From: Zoroaster sp. YZ-2022 | Taxonomy: Eukaryota; Echinodermata; Asteroidea; Forcipulatida; Zoroasteridae | NCBI GenBank assembly: GCA_029582265.1 | Contig: CM055816.1 | Location: forward strand, 20,765,843-20,829,842 | Direction of reading: 5' to 3' | Length of the DNA stretch: 64,000 nt | Shown here: in pieces, positions 42,801 through 55,442 of the stretch | How positions within the stretch are numbered: position 1 is the stretch's first letter | How the letters are laid out: every line of letters starts with the position of its first letter | Translations under genes and position numbers: made by a program | Notes under the pieces: generated by a model | What the model was told of the DNA's origin: nothing | Database searches by the model: none | Seen by the model: the letters and a program-made list of their open reading frames with translations, nothing else

Positions 42801-44285
42801 CTGGATCTAACCAATGCACTGTAAATTATTCTCTAAGGAACATATTGATCACTTTTAATTTAATCTTTAATTATTATATTGTAATTCCTTTCAGGGTCAT
42901 GTTTTATGAACAGGTTACCTGTGATAAAAGTATCCGGTAATAAATAAATAAATCCCGGTGAAGCGGCAACCCTGGGGATCAATACTAGAAGTAGATCTCG
43001 AGTGATGACATATTTTACATGATATAATTTCATTGTCAATTTTCAATAGAAATATATGTACAGTGATATGCATATAATATGTATAAACATTCCGTGTAAT
43101 TACTTATTCTGTTGTTCAAATAGTACATACAGGCAATATCGAACATCAAAGAGTAGTCTTGGCTCAAGCGTAAATATCCGCCGCACTTCTGCAATGCCAC
43201 CTGGTGGAGGTGCAAGGATTACTCCTATCAACACAATTATTCTATTAAAGACTAGCTTGGTTCAAGTCTGGATTGTTTTGTTGTCATATAATTATATCTG
43301 ATTAGACTTAATTTAATCCTGACTTTGTAAACTTCGTCTGTATTTTCCTGAATAACTCTACCCTGAAACTGACTGATGATATATTCGTTTACACGCGTCA
43401 TCATTACATCATCAATATAGGTAAGGTGTTATTTACCAATACTCAACAACGTCTGATCGCGACGCGATACTTAAAGAAGGGAGGGAATACGTGATACTAG
43501 GGCGCTAATTCTGAAGTTGCGGCTAATTATTACTTCAGGGTGCCAAAATCATATATTTATAACATTTTACCTACGGCAAAAAAATTGCTTCACGTTTTTG
43601 ATGTGGTCGGAATCATTTACACAATCACATGTCTCATACCTTAAAAAATGTTGTTAAAGAAAACCTAGAACAGCTCTTGAGGTTCTCGTTCAAAAGAAAA
43701 AACTTGTCTAGTTTTATGTGTTAAAGGCCTTGTCTACAATAAAAAAAAATAAACATCTTATAATTATTACTGACTCGGAAATAATACAATTTGTTAATTA
43801 TAAAAGTCATTGGTTATCAGTGAAGGAGTTGTCCCCTACTAAAATTAATACATATAAATATTACCATTTGATGAACCATACATGAGTCTCTAGGAGTGAC
43901 AGGCAAGCTAATTACTAAACCATGATTGAACTAACTGAAGTGTTGCAGTGGTAAGTTATGAATATATTTCAACCTAAATTTCCCAAATTAAGAGTAATAG
44001 ATGTTTTCAGTTTTAAACGTTTGAGATTTTCAAATAAAGTTGATTTCAACAAAAAAGATCACGGAACCAAACCTTTTATAAAATGCGAACTGTTTGTTTC
44101 TGTAGAAACCCTAATAAAATGCAGGGGTTTACCCCAAGTAAAAATTGTATAATTCAAATTGGTAAAAGTGTTAGAAGAACTGTTTTTGCAAAAAGAGTTT
44201 CAATCGTGTCATAATACACAACATATCTTTTAAAAATCTTTACTAGACAACATATATAACATTGACACTGATTTAATTTACTCAC
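42800..44285. repeat. Mostly anonymous; part shared with 57.35-57.56 kb
   Basis: 43560-43790 (landmarks TTCACGTTTTTGATGTG, AAAAAATGTTGTTAA, AGTTTTATGTGTTA) recurs at 57368-57560. No gene was recognised in the rest. Confidence 0.5.
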
Positions 44286-44425
44286 TTTGCCTCCCAACGA
44301 CGTGTGTGTATAACACTGCATACTCAGGTGCTTTCCAAGTGTCTCAGTCTGTAAAAATCTCATAGGTGACTCGGTGTGGAATCGAACCCACGAGACCTTA
44401 CATGCTGACTAATATTGCAGACATC
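44286..44425 (-). repeat. tRNA-derived SINE copy
   Basis: On minus, GGTCTCGTGGGTTCGATTCC carries the B box. It is followed by CGAGTCACCTATGAGATTTT and the tail AGTATGCAGTGTTATACACA. Same family as 12.8-13.1 and 56.4-56.6 kb. Confidence 0.6.
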
Positions 44426-44510
44426 TTAACATCTTTTTAATTCGGAAACATAAACCAAAGACCCCTATTTCACTTTAAGCGGGTAGTTTATAATATGGAA
44501 CATATCTTTG

Positions 44511-44719
44511 TTTAAAGGACAGTACTTTCGTCATTCTAGCAGGCACTTTCAACAGGGTACTGAATTCGGTGATCGGTTTAAATGAAAATGACAGCAGCAA
44601 TGATAATAATGACTTTATTATGTGGTGTATAGTTTTCAGTCACTGATGAGTTAATCTAAACCAGCATGTACTCCGATTCCATGCCTCTGTTTTGATCCCG
44701 ACGATATTAGTCCCTTAAT
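44511..44719. mobile_element. MITE family A copy
   Basis: TTTAAAGGACAGTACTTTCG at left and CGACGATATTAGTCCCTTAA at right. The interior has the same CACTGATGAGTTAATCTAAA and CCGATTCCATGCC words as the intronic copies. Confidence 0.7.
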
Positions 44720-44734
44720 ATGGGTATAATTGTC

Positions 44735-45250
44735 TTTTGATGACAGGACAATCTCGTGTTTCATTACGTTTTTCCGCCCGCTGTTGGCTCAGTTCATTAC
44801 AATGAGAGGTTTCAGCTCCTACTGGAGAGAACAGACCTATTGAATTTTGGGTAGCTTTGTTCTGGCAATATTATTAATTCAAGCTGTGCTTGTAACGGTT
44901 ATTGCCCAAGTTAATGACAATACACAACTACCGAATATTATATAAATCTATTTGTCAACGTAGAGAGATATGAAATCAATAATTTGTTTTTGACACAAGT
45001 AATATTATCTTTTTAATAGTCCAAAACGCGTACATGCACATTGATAAGCAGGATGGATCCAGGAAGTTGAAGTGCTGAAATGAAATGAAAGTCATCGTCA
45101 AAGCAGCAAAAGGGGTGAAACTGAAAAGAGAGGATCCATGTTGTTGTAAGTATAGTGATTACCGTGCAAGGTGATGCAATGGACACCTGGTCGTCTTTGC
45201 CTCGCCTCCTTTATCCGCACAATCTTCCCCTTTGCTTGGTTTGGTTTGAC
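44735..45250. repeat. Composite repeat R237, copy
   Basis: It contains one 237-bp-type unit (TTTCATTACGTTTTTCCGCC, GAGAACAGACCTATTGAA, GTAACGGTTATTGCC) followed by the AGGATGGATCCAGGAAG and AGCAAAAGGGGTGAAA section. Confidence 0.7.
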
Positions 45251-45293
45251 GGATTGGTTTGGTTTTGTAATTTGTAAGCATTGCTGAGGCATC

Positions 45294-45465
45294 GGTTTGT
45301 GGTCGTAGTTGGTTTAAACCATCGAAATACCCGGTACATGTATATACGCGGTTATTAGAACCAGAGCAAAAGGTATCCGGTTTGTGGTCGTGCTGGCTTC
45401 AAACCAGCAAAATACTCGATACATGTATATACGCGGCGGTTATTGGAACCAGAGTAAATTTCCCA
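45294..45465 (+). repeat. 86-bp tandem duplication
   Basis: GGTTTGTGGTCGT...ACATGTATATACGCGG...TTATTGGAACCAGAG-type unit present twice in succession (from 45294 and from 45379). Confidence 0.8.
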
Positions 45466-45639
45466 TACATAAAGTCGAGCCAAATGAGGCCGCAGAAATT
45501 GGCAAATGTTCATAACCCTGTATGTGAAAAAGTCGTTAAACACAGTGCGGCAGAATTCCAGTCGAGCAATTTTGCCGTACTGACATCGTTTCATAGCGGT
45601 AAAAAAGATAACTATAAAAATGTCGACGCGGGTCTGAGC

Positions 45640-45960
45640 CGACACGCACGGAGACCAGAAACCAGGAGACTTGTTTTAAATAAGGCAGAGGCAGGTGGCA
45701 TACACTGGCTAGAGCATTAGGTTGGCTTGAAAACTATCGATAATACCCGGGGTGACATACGGGGGTCAAGAGAGTATAGGCCCGGTTTGCTGGAAAAGCC
45801 CGCTTTAAACCATGTGACACTTCTTTGATGCGGGTGATACGGCTCACTGGAACTATGTAAATCTCCCATGAGGACAAAGTATCGATGAGCAACGGCGGCC
45901 GCAGAAACTGTAGGGAACAAATATTTCCGTGGATGCTGGAGTAGCGGACCCTTGTATGAG
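45640..45960. repeat. Dispersed repeat shared with 55.48-55.70 kb and 41.85 kb
   Basis: Landmarks CCAGAAACCAGGAGACTTG, GGCAGGTGGCATACACTGG, CTAGAGCATTAGGTTGGC and CATGTGACACTTCTTT recur in the same order at 55483-55700. The first piece alone stands at the gap edge at 41870. Confidence 0.65.
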
Positions 45961-46130
45961 AATTTTGTTTAATTTGTAAAATTTTAATTTTAATATATAA
46001 TTAGTTTCGACGCGGGTCCGTTTATACCACGAATCAGGAAACCAGAATGTTAACTTGGCTTAAAATGTATTATGCTATCTATTGTTGCTAATAGGGGAAA
46101 ATAAAGAGACAGCACATTTTCCAGTTGGAG

Positions 46131-47990
46131 CAGACAATATTGTCACGATCAATTAAATAATCGGAGTATTCATCTTAAACTAGGACACCGATTCCAAGCC
46201 CTGTTGAAATTCTGTTCAGATCGTGACGATATTGTCCTTTAAATATCCACGATGTGTGGATATTTGTCCATGAGCCAGCAGCTAATTTTTCGGTACCATC
46301 TGAGGGACAATCATATGTTTTCTGTTAAAATATATGAAAATTCCAAACAAATTATGATAGACTTGAAACGGTAGCTTCATAGTCATTTTTGCAATTATTG
46401 TTGTAAAAAGTTATATGCTAAGCCTCGTCCAATAAAACACTGTTACGACTGTTTGATGATTGCTACCAGACCAAGCCTCAAAGATCCCATGTTATTATAC
46501 GCAGTACAATAATTAAAGCTAAACAGCAACATAAAATAAAACAACCGTTGTACATGTGTCAATACAATACACCAACGAAATAAGAATTATGCAGTAAATA
46601 CTTTTTAGGAAGTTAAGGAACTCAAAGTTTTAAGTTTCATTTCTTAGGAAATATTTGTTTGGTTTGTGTTTTGAACAAAGTTGCAGATTTAGGTCATTGA
46701 CATCAAACTCAGTGGAGCACGGGGCACGGGGCATGGGGCCATGCCTGCCCCAGGTTCCCCCATCTAAAATCTTGAAAATAGACACTCGTCGCGCATTTTA
46801 AAAAGTCGTTAAATTACATTTTATGATGACATAAACTGCCCACCCTTGACCCCGCCCTTCTCCATCCGCTAGTGCTTTGAGACGCAATTGAAATCGCGTG
46901 TTGAATTTTAATTTCAATAAGATTCAATTACTAAATTAAAACAAGGGTCTTGACTTGAACTGGCTTATTAAGTGCTGAAACACCCGCAGTCGGCTTGTAA
47001 ATAATATATGAGGCCAGGTTTCCAGCTATTACTGAGAACAAACTATTGAATTTAAGCGGTTTTTTGTATTGTTGTGCTTGTAACGGTAATTATCTGACAA
47101 TAACAAAATGACAATACAATTACTAAATAATATTAATAATTTGTCAACGAGAAATATGAAGTCAATAAATTTGAAGTCTTTTGATGACAGGCCAAATTAG
47201 TGTTTCATGACGTTTTTTCCGCCCGTTGTCGGCTCGTATTATAATGAGAGGTTTGCTCTTACTGAGAACAGAATATTGATCTTAAGCGTTTTTGTTCAGT
47301 ATTAATTGTTGTGCTTGTAACGGTTATTAGCTGAACAAAATGACAATAAAACCATTGAATATTATATAAATCATTTGTCAACGAGATATCAAATCAATTT
47401 GGTTTTTGATGACAAACCAATATCTTTAACAGTCCAAAAGAAAGGACACCTTTTATAATCAGGGATGAATTCAGGGCAGCTGAAATGAAATGAGACATCA
47501 TACAGCAAAAAGGGGTGAAAACTGGCCTAAAGAGGTCCACGTTTATATAATTATAGGGTAAATTTATTGCAAGGTGATGAATGGGCACTTTGTCCCTCTT
47601 TGCCTGCTCCTTTATCCGCTAATCTTCCCCGGTTCACCTGATTCGCCAATGATACTTTTAGTATTAGTTTTCCTGAAGCTTAAATCAAATGCATTTGTGC
47701 CTTTACGTGGAGTCTGATGAGGGGTAGGTTTAAAAGTGGCGGTGATTTCTAGAGACGACGAGAGGATGGTATAAGTGGGACCTCTAGCTAACCTAGTACC
47801 CCTACAAGACTCTGGACCTCTCCTGATCCCCCGGAACCCCTAGATGCTCAGACTGACATTCCAAATTGAAATATGTATTTATTTTCTCGTTGTTGTTGTT
47901 GTTGTTGCTGCTGCTGCTGCTACTGTTGTTGTTGTTGTTGTTGTTGATGTGTTGAGTGTATATAGGTAGGTGGGGGATGTTTGAGTAGGA
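46131..47990. repeat. Composite repeat R237, long copy
   Basis: Starts with a MITE family A fragment. It then has GGTACCATCTGAGGGACAAT, AATAAAACACTGTTACGACT, AAACTCAGTGGAGCACGGGG and GAGACGCAATTGAAATC. Two 237-bp units follow, with GTAACGG near 47081 and 47319. Next come an AAAAAGGGGTGAAAACTG block, GATACTTTTAGTATTAG, CCCCTAGATGCTCAGACTGA and a GTT/CTG triplet run at 47887-47945. Confidence 0.8.
47887..47946. repeat. (GTT)n(GCT)n triplet microsatellite
   Basis: Sixty bases of GTT, GCT and GTT triplets inside the composite repeat. A longer pure (GTT)n stands at the same place in the next copy (49895-49967). Confidence 0.95.
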
Positions 47991-48370
47991 TTGTCTTCCA
48001 TGCCTTTAGCAAACCAATCACAAACCACCCAGGCTACGAATGATTCAGCCGTCGAAAATTCGTCATTCGTCCTGAGTTTTCCATCCAACCATCGTCGACC
48101 CTTCTCGATTATTGGCCCCGGCGTGACCTTTGGCTTCTGGCGTGGCATTTATCTGTTCTAACAAAATGGCCGAATAAAAACCTTGTTTTAGGGAAGAAAC
48201 CCACCTCATACTCAATGATAATGCCTAGCAAGGTATTCCAGAACATAAACAAGGTATATTTGGAACACGGAGCGTAAATGACGCCGTGATATGCTCAATT
48301 TTTAGTCAAGGCTCACGCAACACCCAGAACACCGTAACAAACATCATGCCCACGAGTGGTGAAGCCATGG

Positions 48371-49911
48371 TCACCTTCACCAGTCTGATCTGTTGTGTGC
48401 ACGTGGACGCTATAATGAATAATTCATAAATATCTAACAATATGAAAAATATGTGTATGCATTTATATTATTTGAACCAATCACCTAAGCAAAATGCTGG
48501 GCTCAGCTCGTCGTTATTTGAATAGGACTAGTGGTATCATATTCATAATGCATCATGCTTTAACATTTCTCTATCATACCCATTCAAATCGGTACAGATA
48601 TATGAAGAAAAACATAGATCACAGAATGGACTGGTACTTGGGGTGTCGCCTCAGTCGCGTGCTAGGACACCGATTCCAAGCCCTGTTGAAATTCTGTTCA
48701 GATCGTGACGATATTGTCCCTTTAAATATCCACGATGTGTGGATATTAGTCCATGAGCCAGCAAATGTTTCGGTACCATCTGAGGGACTAATTCATATGT
48801 TTTCTTTACGAAAATATATGAAAATTCCAAACAAATATGATAGACTTGGTGAAACGGTAGCTTTGTACTCTGTTTTTAGCCAATTTTGCTGTAAAAATTA
48901 AATGCTAAGCCTCGTCCAATAAAACACTGTTACAACTGTTTGACGATTGCTGCCAGACGTAGCCTCAACAGATCCCATGTTATTACAGAATGCATTACAA
49001 TAAAGCTATAAAACAGCAACATACAAAAAACAACCGTTGTACATGTTATGTCAATACAATGCACCAAATTACCGCAGAAAATACGTCTTTTGGACGCAAA
49101 CTCCAAAGTTTCACCTCTTAAAAAATATTTGTTTTGGGTTTGTTTTGGAACTTAAAGCTAAGATTTAGGGTCAGTTTTCTTTGAGTTTATCGCATTACAT
49201 TGACAGCTAAACTCAGTGGCGTACTGGGGAACGCGGGAACGGAGGGAACGGGGAATGGGGAACGGGGCACGTGCCTGCCCAGCCGAGGTATGCGCTCTCC
49301 AGGTGCCCCTATTCAAAAGTTTGAAAATAGACACTCGTCACGCATTATAAAAAGTCGTTAAATTACATATTATGATGATTATAAACTGCCCCCTTGACCC
49401 CGCCCTCTTCTCGATCCGTCAATGGTTTGAGACGCAATTGCAATCGCGTGTTGAATTTGAATTTCAATAACATTCAATTCCTAAATTAAAAGTTAAGGAC
49501 TTTGGACTTGAACTGGCTCATTAAGTGGAAACACCCGCAGTCGGCTTGTATATAATAATATGAGATGTTTCAGCTCTTACTGAGAACAGAATATTGCATT
49601 TTAAGCGGTTTTTTGTTCGGCTCCCCCATCTGCCAACGATACTTAGTATTAGTTTTCATGAAGCCATAAGCAAATGCATTTGTGCCTTTACGTGGTGTCT
49701 GATGAGGGGGTAAGGTTTAAAAGTGATGGTGATTTCTAGAGACGACGAGAGGGATGGTATAAGTAGGACCCCTAGCTAACCTAGTACCCCTACACGACTC
49801 TGGACTTCTCCCGACTCCCCCGGAACCCCTAGATGCCCAGACTGACATTCCCAATTGAAATATGTAGGATTTTTAATTTGTTTATTTTCTCGTTGTTGTT
49901 AATGTTGTTGA

Positions 49912-49966
<55 letters not shown>

Positions 49967-50010
49967 GGAGTGTATATAGGTAGGTGTGGAATGTTTGAGT
50001 AGGATTGTCA
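48371..50010. repeat. Composite repeat R237, long copy with 1.25-kb twin at 58.2 kb
   Basis: 48371-49620 and 58185-59420 are alignable throughout (TCACCTTCACCAGTCTGATC to TTTCAGCTCTTACTGAGAAC). This copy has no full 237-bp unit before the GATACTTAGTATTAG block, while the twin has two, so unit number varies between copies. Confidence 0.85.
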
Positions 50011-50214
50011 TCCATGACATGGACTTCTTAGCGAGTTCAATCTCCTGGGGTCTGTTTAAATAATTAAATTATTAATTATGTTGTTAGTTTATTAAAGATA
50101 AGTTTAATTCAATTTTATTGTATTTGTCATTGAGTATTGAGTATACAGTGCTTCATACGTCGGTGTAAGGACAAAAATCGAATCTGTTTTGTATTTGTGT
50201 TATACATTTTGTTA

Positions 50215-50475
50215 TCATAGAGGGGCCTCTTTTGTTTGGTATTGTTGTGCTTGTAACGGTAATTATCTCAAACAAAAACGACAATAAAACTACCGAATAT
50301 TATATCAATCATTTGTCAACGAGAGATATGAAATCAATAAATTGAAGCCTTGATGACAGGCCAATTTAGTGTTTCATTACGTTTTTCCACCCGCTGCCCT
50401 GCTCGTATTATATGAGAGGTTTCCAGCTCTTACTGAGAACAGACTATTGAATTTGAAGCGGTTTTGTTCGAGCAG
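50215..50475. repeat. 237-bp unit split by a Helitron-like insertion
   Basis: TGTTGTGCTTGTAACGGTAA to GAATTTGAAGCGGTTTTGTT is one unit. The next unit resumes at 53189 (TTGTGCTTGTAACGG), so the DNA between was inserted. Confidence 0.75.
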
Positions 50476-53188
50476 TTAGCTGTTTCGCAGCGAAGTGCAG
50501 CGAAACAGCTCTTGTTTTTGTTAAAGTTTTTTTTTCTTCTTTTTTTTAATAAAATTTTTCAGCGCTTTCCGTACCGGAAGTGCATTGCAATAACACATGT
50601 TTCATTCTGAACGCCTTTTTGCAGTGTTCCATAAATGCGATTGCAATGAAACTTAAGGGGACCAAAGGCAATAGTGCAATATCACTAAATCAAAGATTAA
50701 TAATGAAAAAACATTAAAAAATTAATAACTCCTGAACCACATAATTATGCTATCAATTTCATCTATGTGGCATATTGTAGGTCGTTACCCACTCCGTATT
50801 TCGTGCACAGATATGACCCCATTTCGACCTTAGCTTCCGGTCCAAACCGCAAGTTGGGCCAAGTTTAAAGAGCTCTACAGCCAAAATGATAAAAAATAAT
50901 GCTATGATTTCTGTGTATGTAATCATTAGTAGGGTGTACTCTTTTGGATAGTATGTTTGATGACGTCATCATATGCAAGAGCGCCCTCTAGCGACAGGTT
51001 TTAAAAGGTTGTTTCCATGACAACTGATAATGTCATTGTATTTTCATGTGCCTGAACAACAGTTGTAGCAATTTACATTAACATTGGTCTACTCATGATG
51101 GAGAAATGGAAGAATGTTTGATCTCCCTCCAAATCCTATGCTAAGATTACTAAGAATAGTAATTTTTTTGCACACCGTAATGGGAAAACAAACTATGCAT
51201 TGTTCCCCAAACAGGAATTTTATGCATTTTTGATATGTTGTTCAATCCTAGAAATGTGTTTTGTTTGACACCAAAAACAGCTTATCACCATTTTTTCCGG
51301 GTAGCATCTATATTTCATCTTCAACCACCAGACTAAACGTCATCTGTATACAAGGGTCTGTAGGACATTTCAATTGAAGAAACACAAGAATAATCGCAAA
51401 ATTGTTTTCTGACTGTTCCTTTTAAAAACAGTTAATATTTTGAGGCCTATCTATAGTTTTCTATAAATGACTCAATATTGTAAGAAAAATAAACTGACAT
51501 TGAAACGTTTCATGAATTTTTCCCAATTCTTTTGTTTTATTTGGATTTATTTACCTGTTGAAGTACAATGTGGCTTTTACAGACCCTACAAGCTTGTTAG
51601 TGCTCTGTTTAACCGTTATGAGTAACTGTAACAATAAAGATATCTGAATGTATCAGAATGACACATGGATACAAATGATACATGATATTGTAGCTTTATG
51701 AGCCAATTTAGTCAACAAAACAGGTTATGTCATCATGACGTCATCGGTTTTTGAATTACATTAGTTTGAAGTTTTTCTGTTAAAACAATCATATCTCATG
51801 AACTATATGACATTAACTAACAATCTTTGTGTCATCTTGTAGCTAATTATTTGTATCACAATCCATTCAATGATGTCAACATTTCAAAAGTCCTCACGGC
51901 CTCAAAGTGGAAGTTATATGATAAAAATAGCGAACAGCTGGGTATTCGTTCACGAATACAATTGAGCTCTAGTTTAATTTTTCAGCGCTTTCCGTACCGG
52001 AAGTGCATTGCAATAACACACGTTTCATTCTGAACGCCTTTTTGCAGTGTTCCATAAATGCGATTGCAATGAAACTAAAGGGGACCAAAGGCAATGGTGC
52101 AATAGTGTGCATATTGCAATGACGTCATAATGACGTCATCAGGTGTCAAGTTACACTAAATCAAAGATTAATATTGAAAAAATATTAAAAAATTAATAAC
52201 TCCTGAACCACATATGCTATCAATTTCATCTATGTGGTATATTGTAGGTCGTTACCCACTCCGTATTTCGTGCACAGATATGAGCCCATTTTGACCTTAG
52301 CTTCCGGTCCAAACCAAAAGTTCAAGTTTAAAGAGCTCTACAGCCAATATGATAAAAAATAATGCTATGATTTCTGTGTAGGTAATCATCAGTAGGATGT
52401 ATTCTTTTTGGATAGTAGGTTTGATGACGTCATCATATGCAAGAGCGCCCTCTAGCGACAGGTTTAAAAAGACGTTATTTTCACTTGTACACTTGCCAAT
52501 GTCACATTACCACAAATGATATGGCATATTGTAGCTTATAAATCAACTTAAATATCAAAACAAATTACGTCATTATGACGTCATCAGGTGACAAGTTACA
52601 CTAAGTTAAAGATTAATATTGAAAAACTATTTAAAAATGTATAACTTTTGAACCACAATAGCTATAATTATGATCTTTGAGCCATATTGTAGGTCGTTAC
52701 CCACTTCACAATTCGTGCAAATATGACCTTATTGTGACGTTTGCTTCCGGTCGAAACCAGAAGTTCAAATATAGCAATGTTGTTAGAGCTCTACAGATAC
52801 CGTGTGCTGCAGAGAGAAAACAATTACACACGGCTAGCTCCGAGTTTTGCATGAAATAGCGCCCTCTTACAACAATTTTTTTGTCATGTAATTACACTCA
52901 AGCCACCTCCTTTTAATAGTGTTTGTTCTTTGACGTCGCTGGTTAACCGCATTGCTTAAGTTCCCCGACCCCCTCCCCAAAGGGTACTGCATTTCAGACA
53001 GTTGTGCAGACCATGGGATACACACACCACGGGTTCCCATTCTTATGTTACGAGGTAAACAAACTAGTCTGGTCGTTGGACATTTTGACTGGGGAAAAAA
53101 TGGTATAAAGATGATTTTTGTGGAAGTTAATATGATAAAAAATAGCGAAACAGCTGGGTATTCGTTCACGAATACAATTGAGCTCTAG
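50476..53188 (+). mobile_element. Helitron-like non-autonomous elements in tandem
   Basis: Two copies are joined head to tail. Copy 1 runs from about 50476 to 51972; copy 2, 5'-truncated, from 51973 to 53188. Both end with hairpin TATTCGTTCACGAATA, then ten bases, then CTAG followed by T (51969-51972; 53185-53188). That is the Helitron 3' rule of hairpin plus CTRR before T. Shared interior landmarks include TTTTTCAGCGCTTTCCGTAC, GTCGTTACCCACTCCGTATT and AAGAGCGCCCTCTAGCGACA. There is no coding content. The 5' edge carries an AGCTGTTTCGC/GCGAAACAGCT hairpin, and its exact start is uncertain. Confidence 0.65.
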
Positions 53189-54635
53189 TTGTGCTTGTAA
53201 CGGTTATTATCTCACATAAAATGACAATAAAACTACCGAATATTAATATAAATCATTTGTCAACTAGAGATATGAAATTATTAAATTTGAAGTTTTTTTT
53301 ATGACAGACTAATATTATCTTTATCAGTCCAAACAGTAATAATAAAAGTGTAAGCAAACTCATCTAACTGAGGAATCAGCAACAATACAAAAGTGTGAAA
53401 TGCAATAAAGTAAAATAATAAGAATTAAACAATAATCAGAAAGAAATTTAAATAATCCAGTCACTAATCTAAGTTCGTAACATCCAATATAAATCTGAGA
53501 AATAGAAGGAAAGTAACAAAAACAAACGAAATATCAATAAATGTCAATACAATTTTTCATGATTGGCAATTCTTTAAGTACAACTGTTACAACTGGTCAT
53601 TGGAACTCGGTCAGACTTACTGACCCGTGAAAGTCTACTTTCAGAAAAAAACAGATAAAAATAAAAAAAAATTACCAGGATCTCCAGGTTAACAATTAAG
53701 ACTTAATTTTAGCTTTGAACTCATGAACTGTAAGAAAGTCTTTTCTGTAGTAAAATATATTTCTTTTCTGTTAGGATAATGCATTTGTTGATGCATAACT
53801 CCAGCCTATATGAAAGCTTCAGCAATAGTGAAAATACATTCAGGTTGTTTATTATGTGAAATAAATTGTCTCATGAACTTTAAATGTGTTCCTGCCTACA
53901 GTTAATACAGTTAGTTGTGTGACAAATTTGATTATCTCAAAATGCAACTTGTGGGACATATTTTGGACAGTGTTGTACATGTACATAATAAACATTCCTT
54001 TAATTAACGGTATATAATGGTTGATGCTTTAAACAAATTTATATATAAATAAAATCATCTAGCTTGTACAATTCGTTTGTGTCCTTTTTGCTTTTAATTA
54101 TCTTTCATCTAGCCACCCGCCATATAATTACATTTTTGTGTGACCATGAATTTAGGGTATGGTTCTGCATTAAAATAGTTTGTTGTGAAAGTAGGCATCA
54201 GTATATAAAACATACAAATGTTGCTGACTGAAAATTTATTATGGACCAACTCTTGTGCTAGTACCTTTGATTTGCCGACTGAAAATTGATGTCTAATTTA
54301 CTTATGTTTAACTATTGACTTTTATGATGATGTATTTATACCTTTTGTTTTTGTTTAATATGTGAAGAGTATCGCTACTGTGTTTACATTTTTTGCTAAT
54401 CAACCTTGTTTACATGGTTTTGTATGCAGGGTTTTTCCTTTTTGTCAGAATATCGTATTTGCTCATATTATTCTGACCAGGGCCAGTCATCCTTTTTTTT
54501 TTTTTTTTTACAACCATCGTTCCTTGTAATTTCATATTGCATTGTTCTTACCATGTATTTTGTTTTCTTGTTTACACTGACATGTGTCACTGCGCCATCA
54601 GCGTCTCTTTGACAGATACCGCGCATTACAAATGT

Positions 54636-54685
<50 letters not shown>

Positions 54686-55010
54686 GAGAACAATTATTGG
54701 GGTGTCGCACACCATACGCCCCCTGCCCCTGCTCGCTACGGACCTCAAGGTGGGGACGAGTGAACCTGTGCAGGCCTGAGCAATATTTGTTGCATTAAAT
54801 AATTTATATTATTTTATAAATACAATTTTACAAAGGTTCTTCTGTACTTAATTCACCGCCAAATTCAAGTGGCATGGTAGTCTTGTGGTTTAGAATGCTC
54901 ACCTTCCAAGTAGGTAGTTGGAATCGAGACTAGGTTTAGGTTGTAAATATTTGTAACAGGATTAGCAACATTTTTTGTTAACCACAACACTAATTCAGAA
55001 ACAAAAGCTT
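53189..55010. repeat. 1.8-kb segmental duplicate (twin at 62.15-63.99 kb)
   Basis: It continues from the split 237-bp unit through AACAGTGTAC-rich AT sequence, ACAATTCGTTTGTGTCC, GACTGAAAATTTATTATGGA, (ATT)n at 54638-54685 and GAGAACAATTATTGGGGTGT. It ends AAACAATAATGTATGGGCT. The twin at 62150-63990 has all these landmarks in the same order. No conserved ORF is shared by the two. Confidence 0.85.
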
Positions 55011-55225
55011 TCCGTAAAACAATAATGTATGGGCTGTGAAGGACTTTTTTAAAGGAATATAAATCCCAAAATTCATGTTTAGTAGCGTATGCATGCTAGC
55101 TGCCAACCAGTCTGGTTGCCGCTTTTGTATAAATGGTTTTTCTAGTAAATAAATGGATTTACATTTATTTTAGTCTTATATTAATTAGTCAAAATTTAGT
55201 CACATACGGCTCTTCATACGAGAAA

Positions 55226-55442
55226 AACTGACTTCTAGTGCGACGCGACAACACTTCTAGTTTGACGCGACAACACTTTTAGTGCGACGCGACAACACTT
55301 CTAGTGCGACGCGACACACTTCTAATGCGACGCGACAACACTTCTAGTGCGACGCGACAACACTTCTAGTGCGACGCGACAACACTTCTAATGCGACGCG
55401 ACAACACTTCTAGTGCGACGCGTGAATCCTAATGCGACGCTT
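55226..55442. repeat. GC-rich 22-bp minisatellite
   Basis: About ten units of 22 bp with core TAGTGCGACGCGACAACA. Variation is mainly at TAGTG/TAATG/TAGTT. It is the most CpG-dense stretch of an otherwise AT-rich region. Confidence 0.95.

Noticed and set aside
48498..48901. 135-codon plus-strand open frame
   Set aside because: It lies wholly in the composite repeat, and the twin copy at 58.3 kb does not keep the frame beyond 62 codons, so it is not under coding constraint.
54537..54779. Leucine-rich open frame that looks like a signal or membrane segment
   Set aside because: The leucines come from the (ATT)n microsatellite.
55226..55442. Possible CRISPR-like array
   Set aside because: Units are contiguous with no unique spacers, and the window is eukaryotic; it is a minisatellite.
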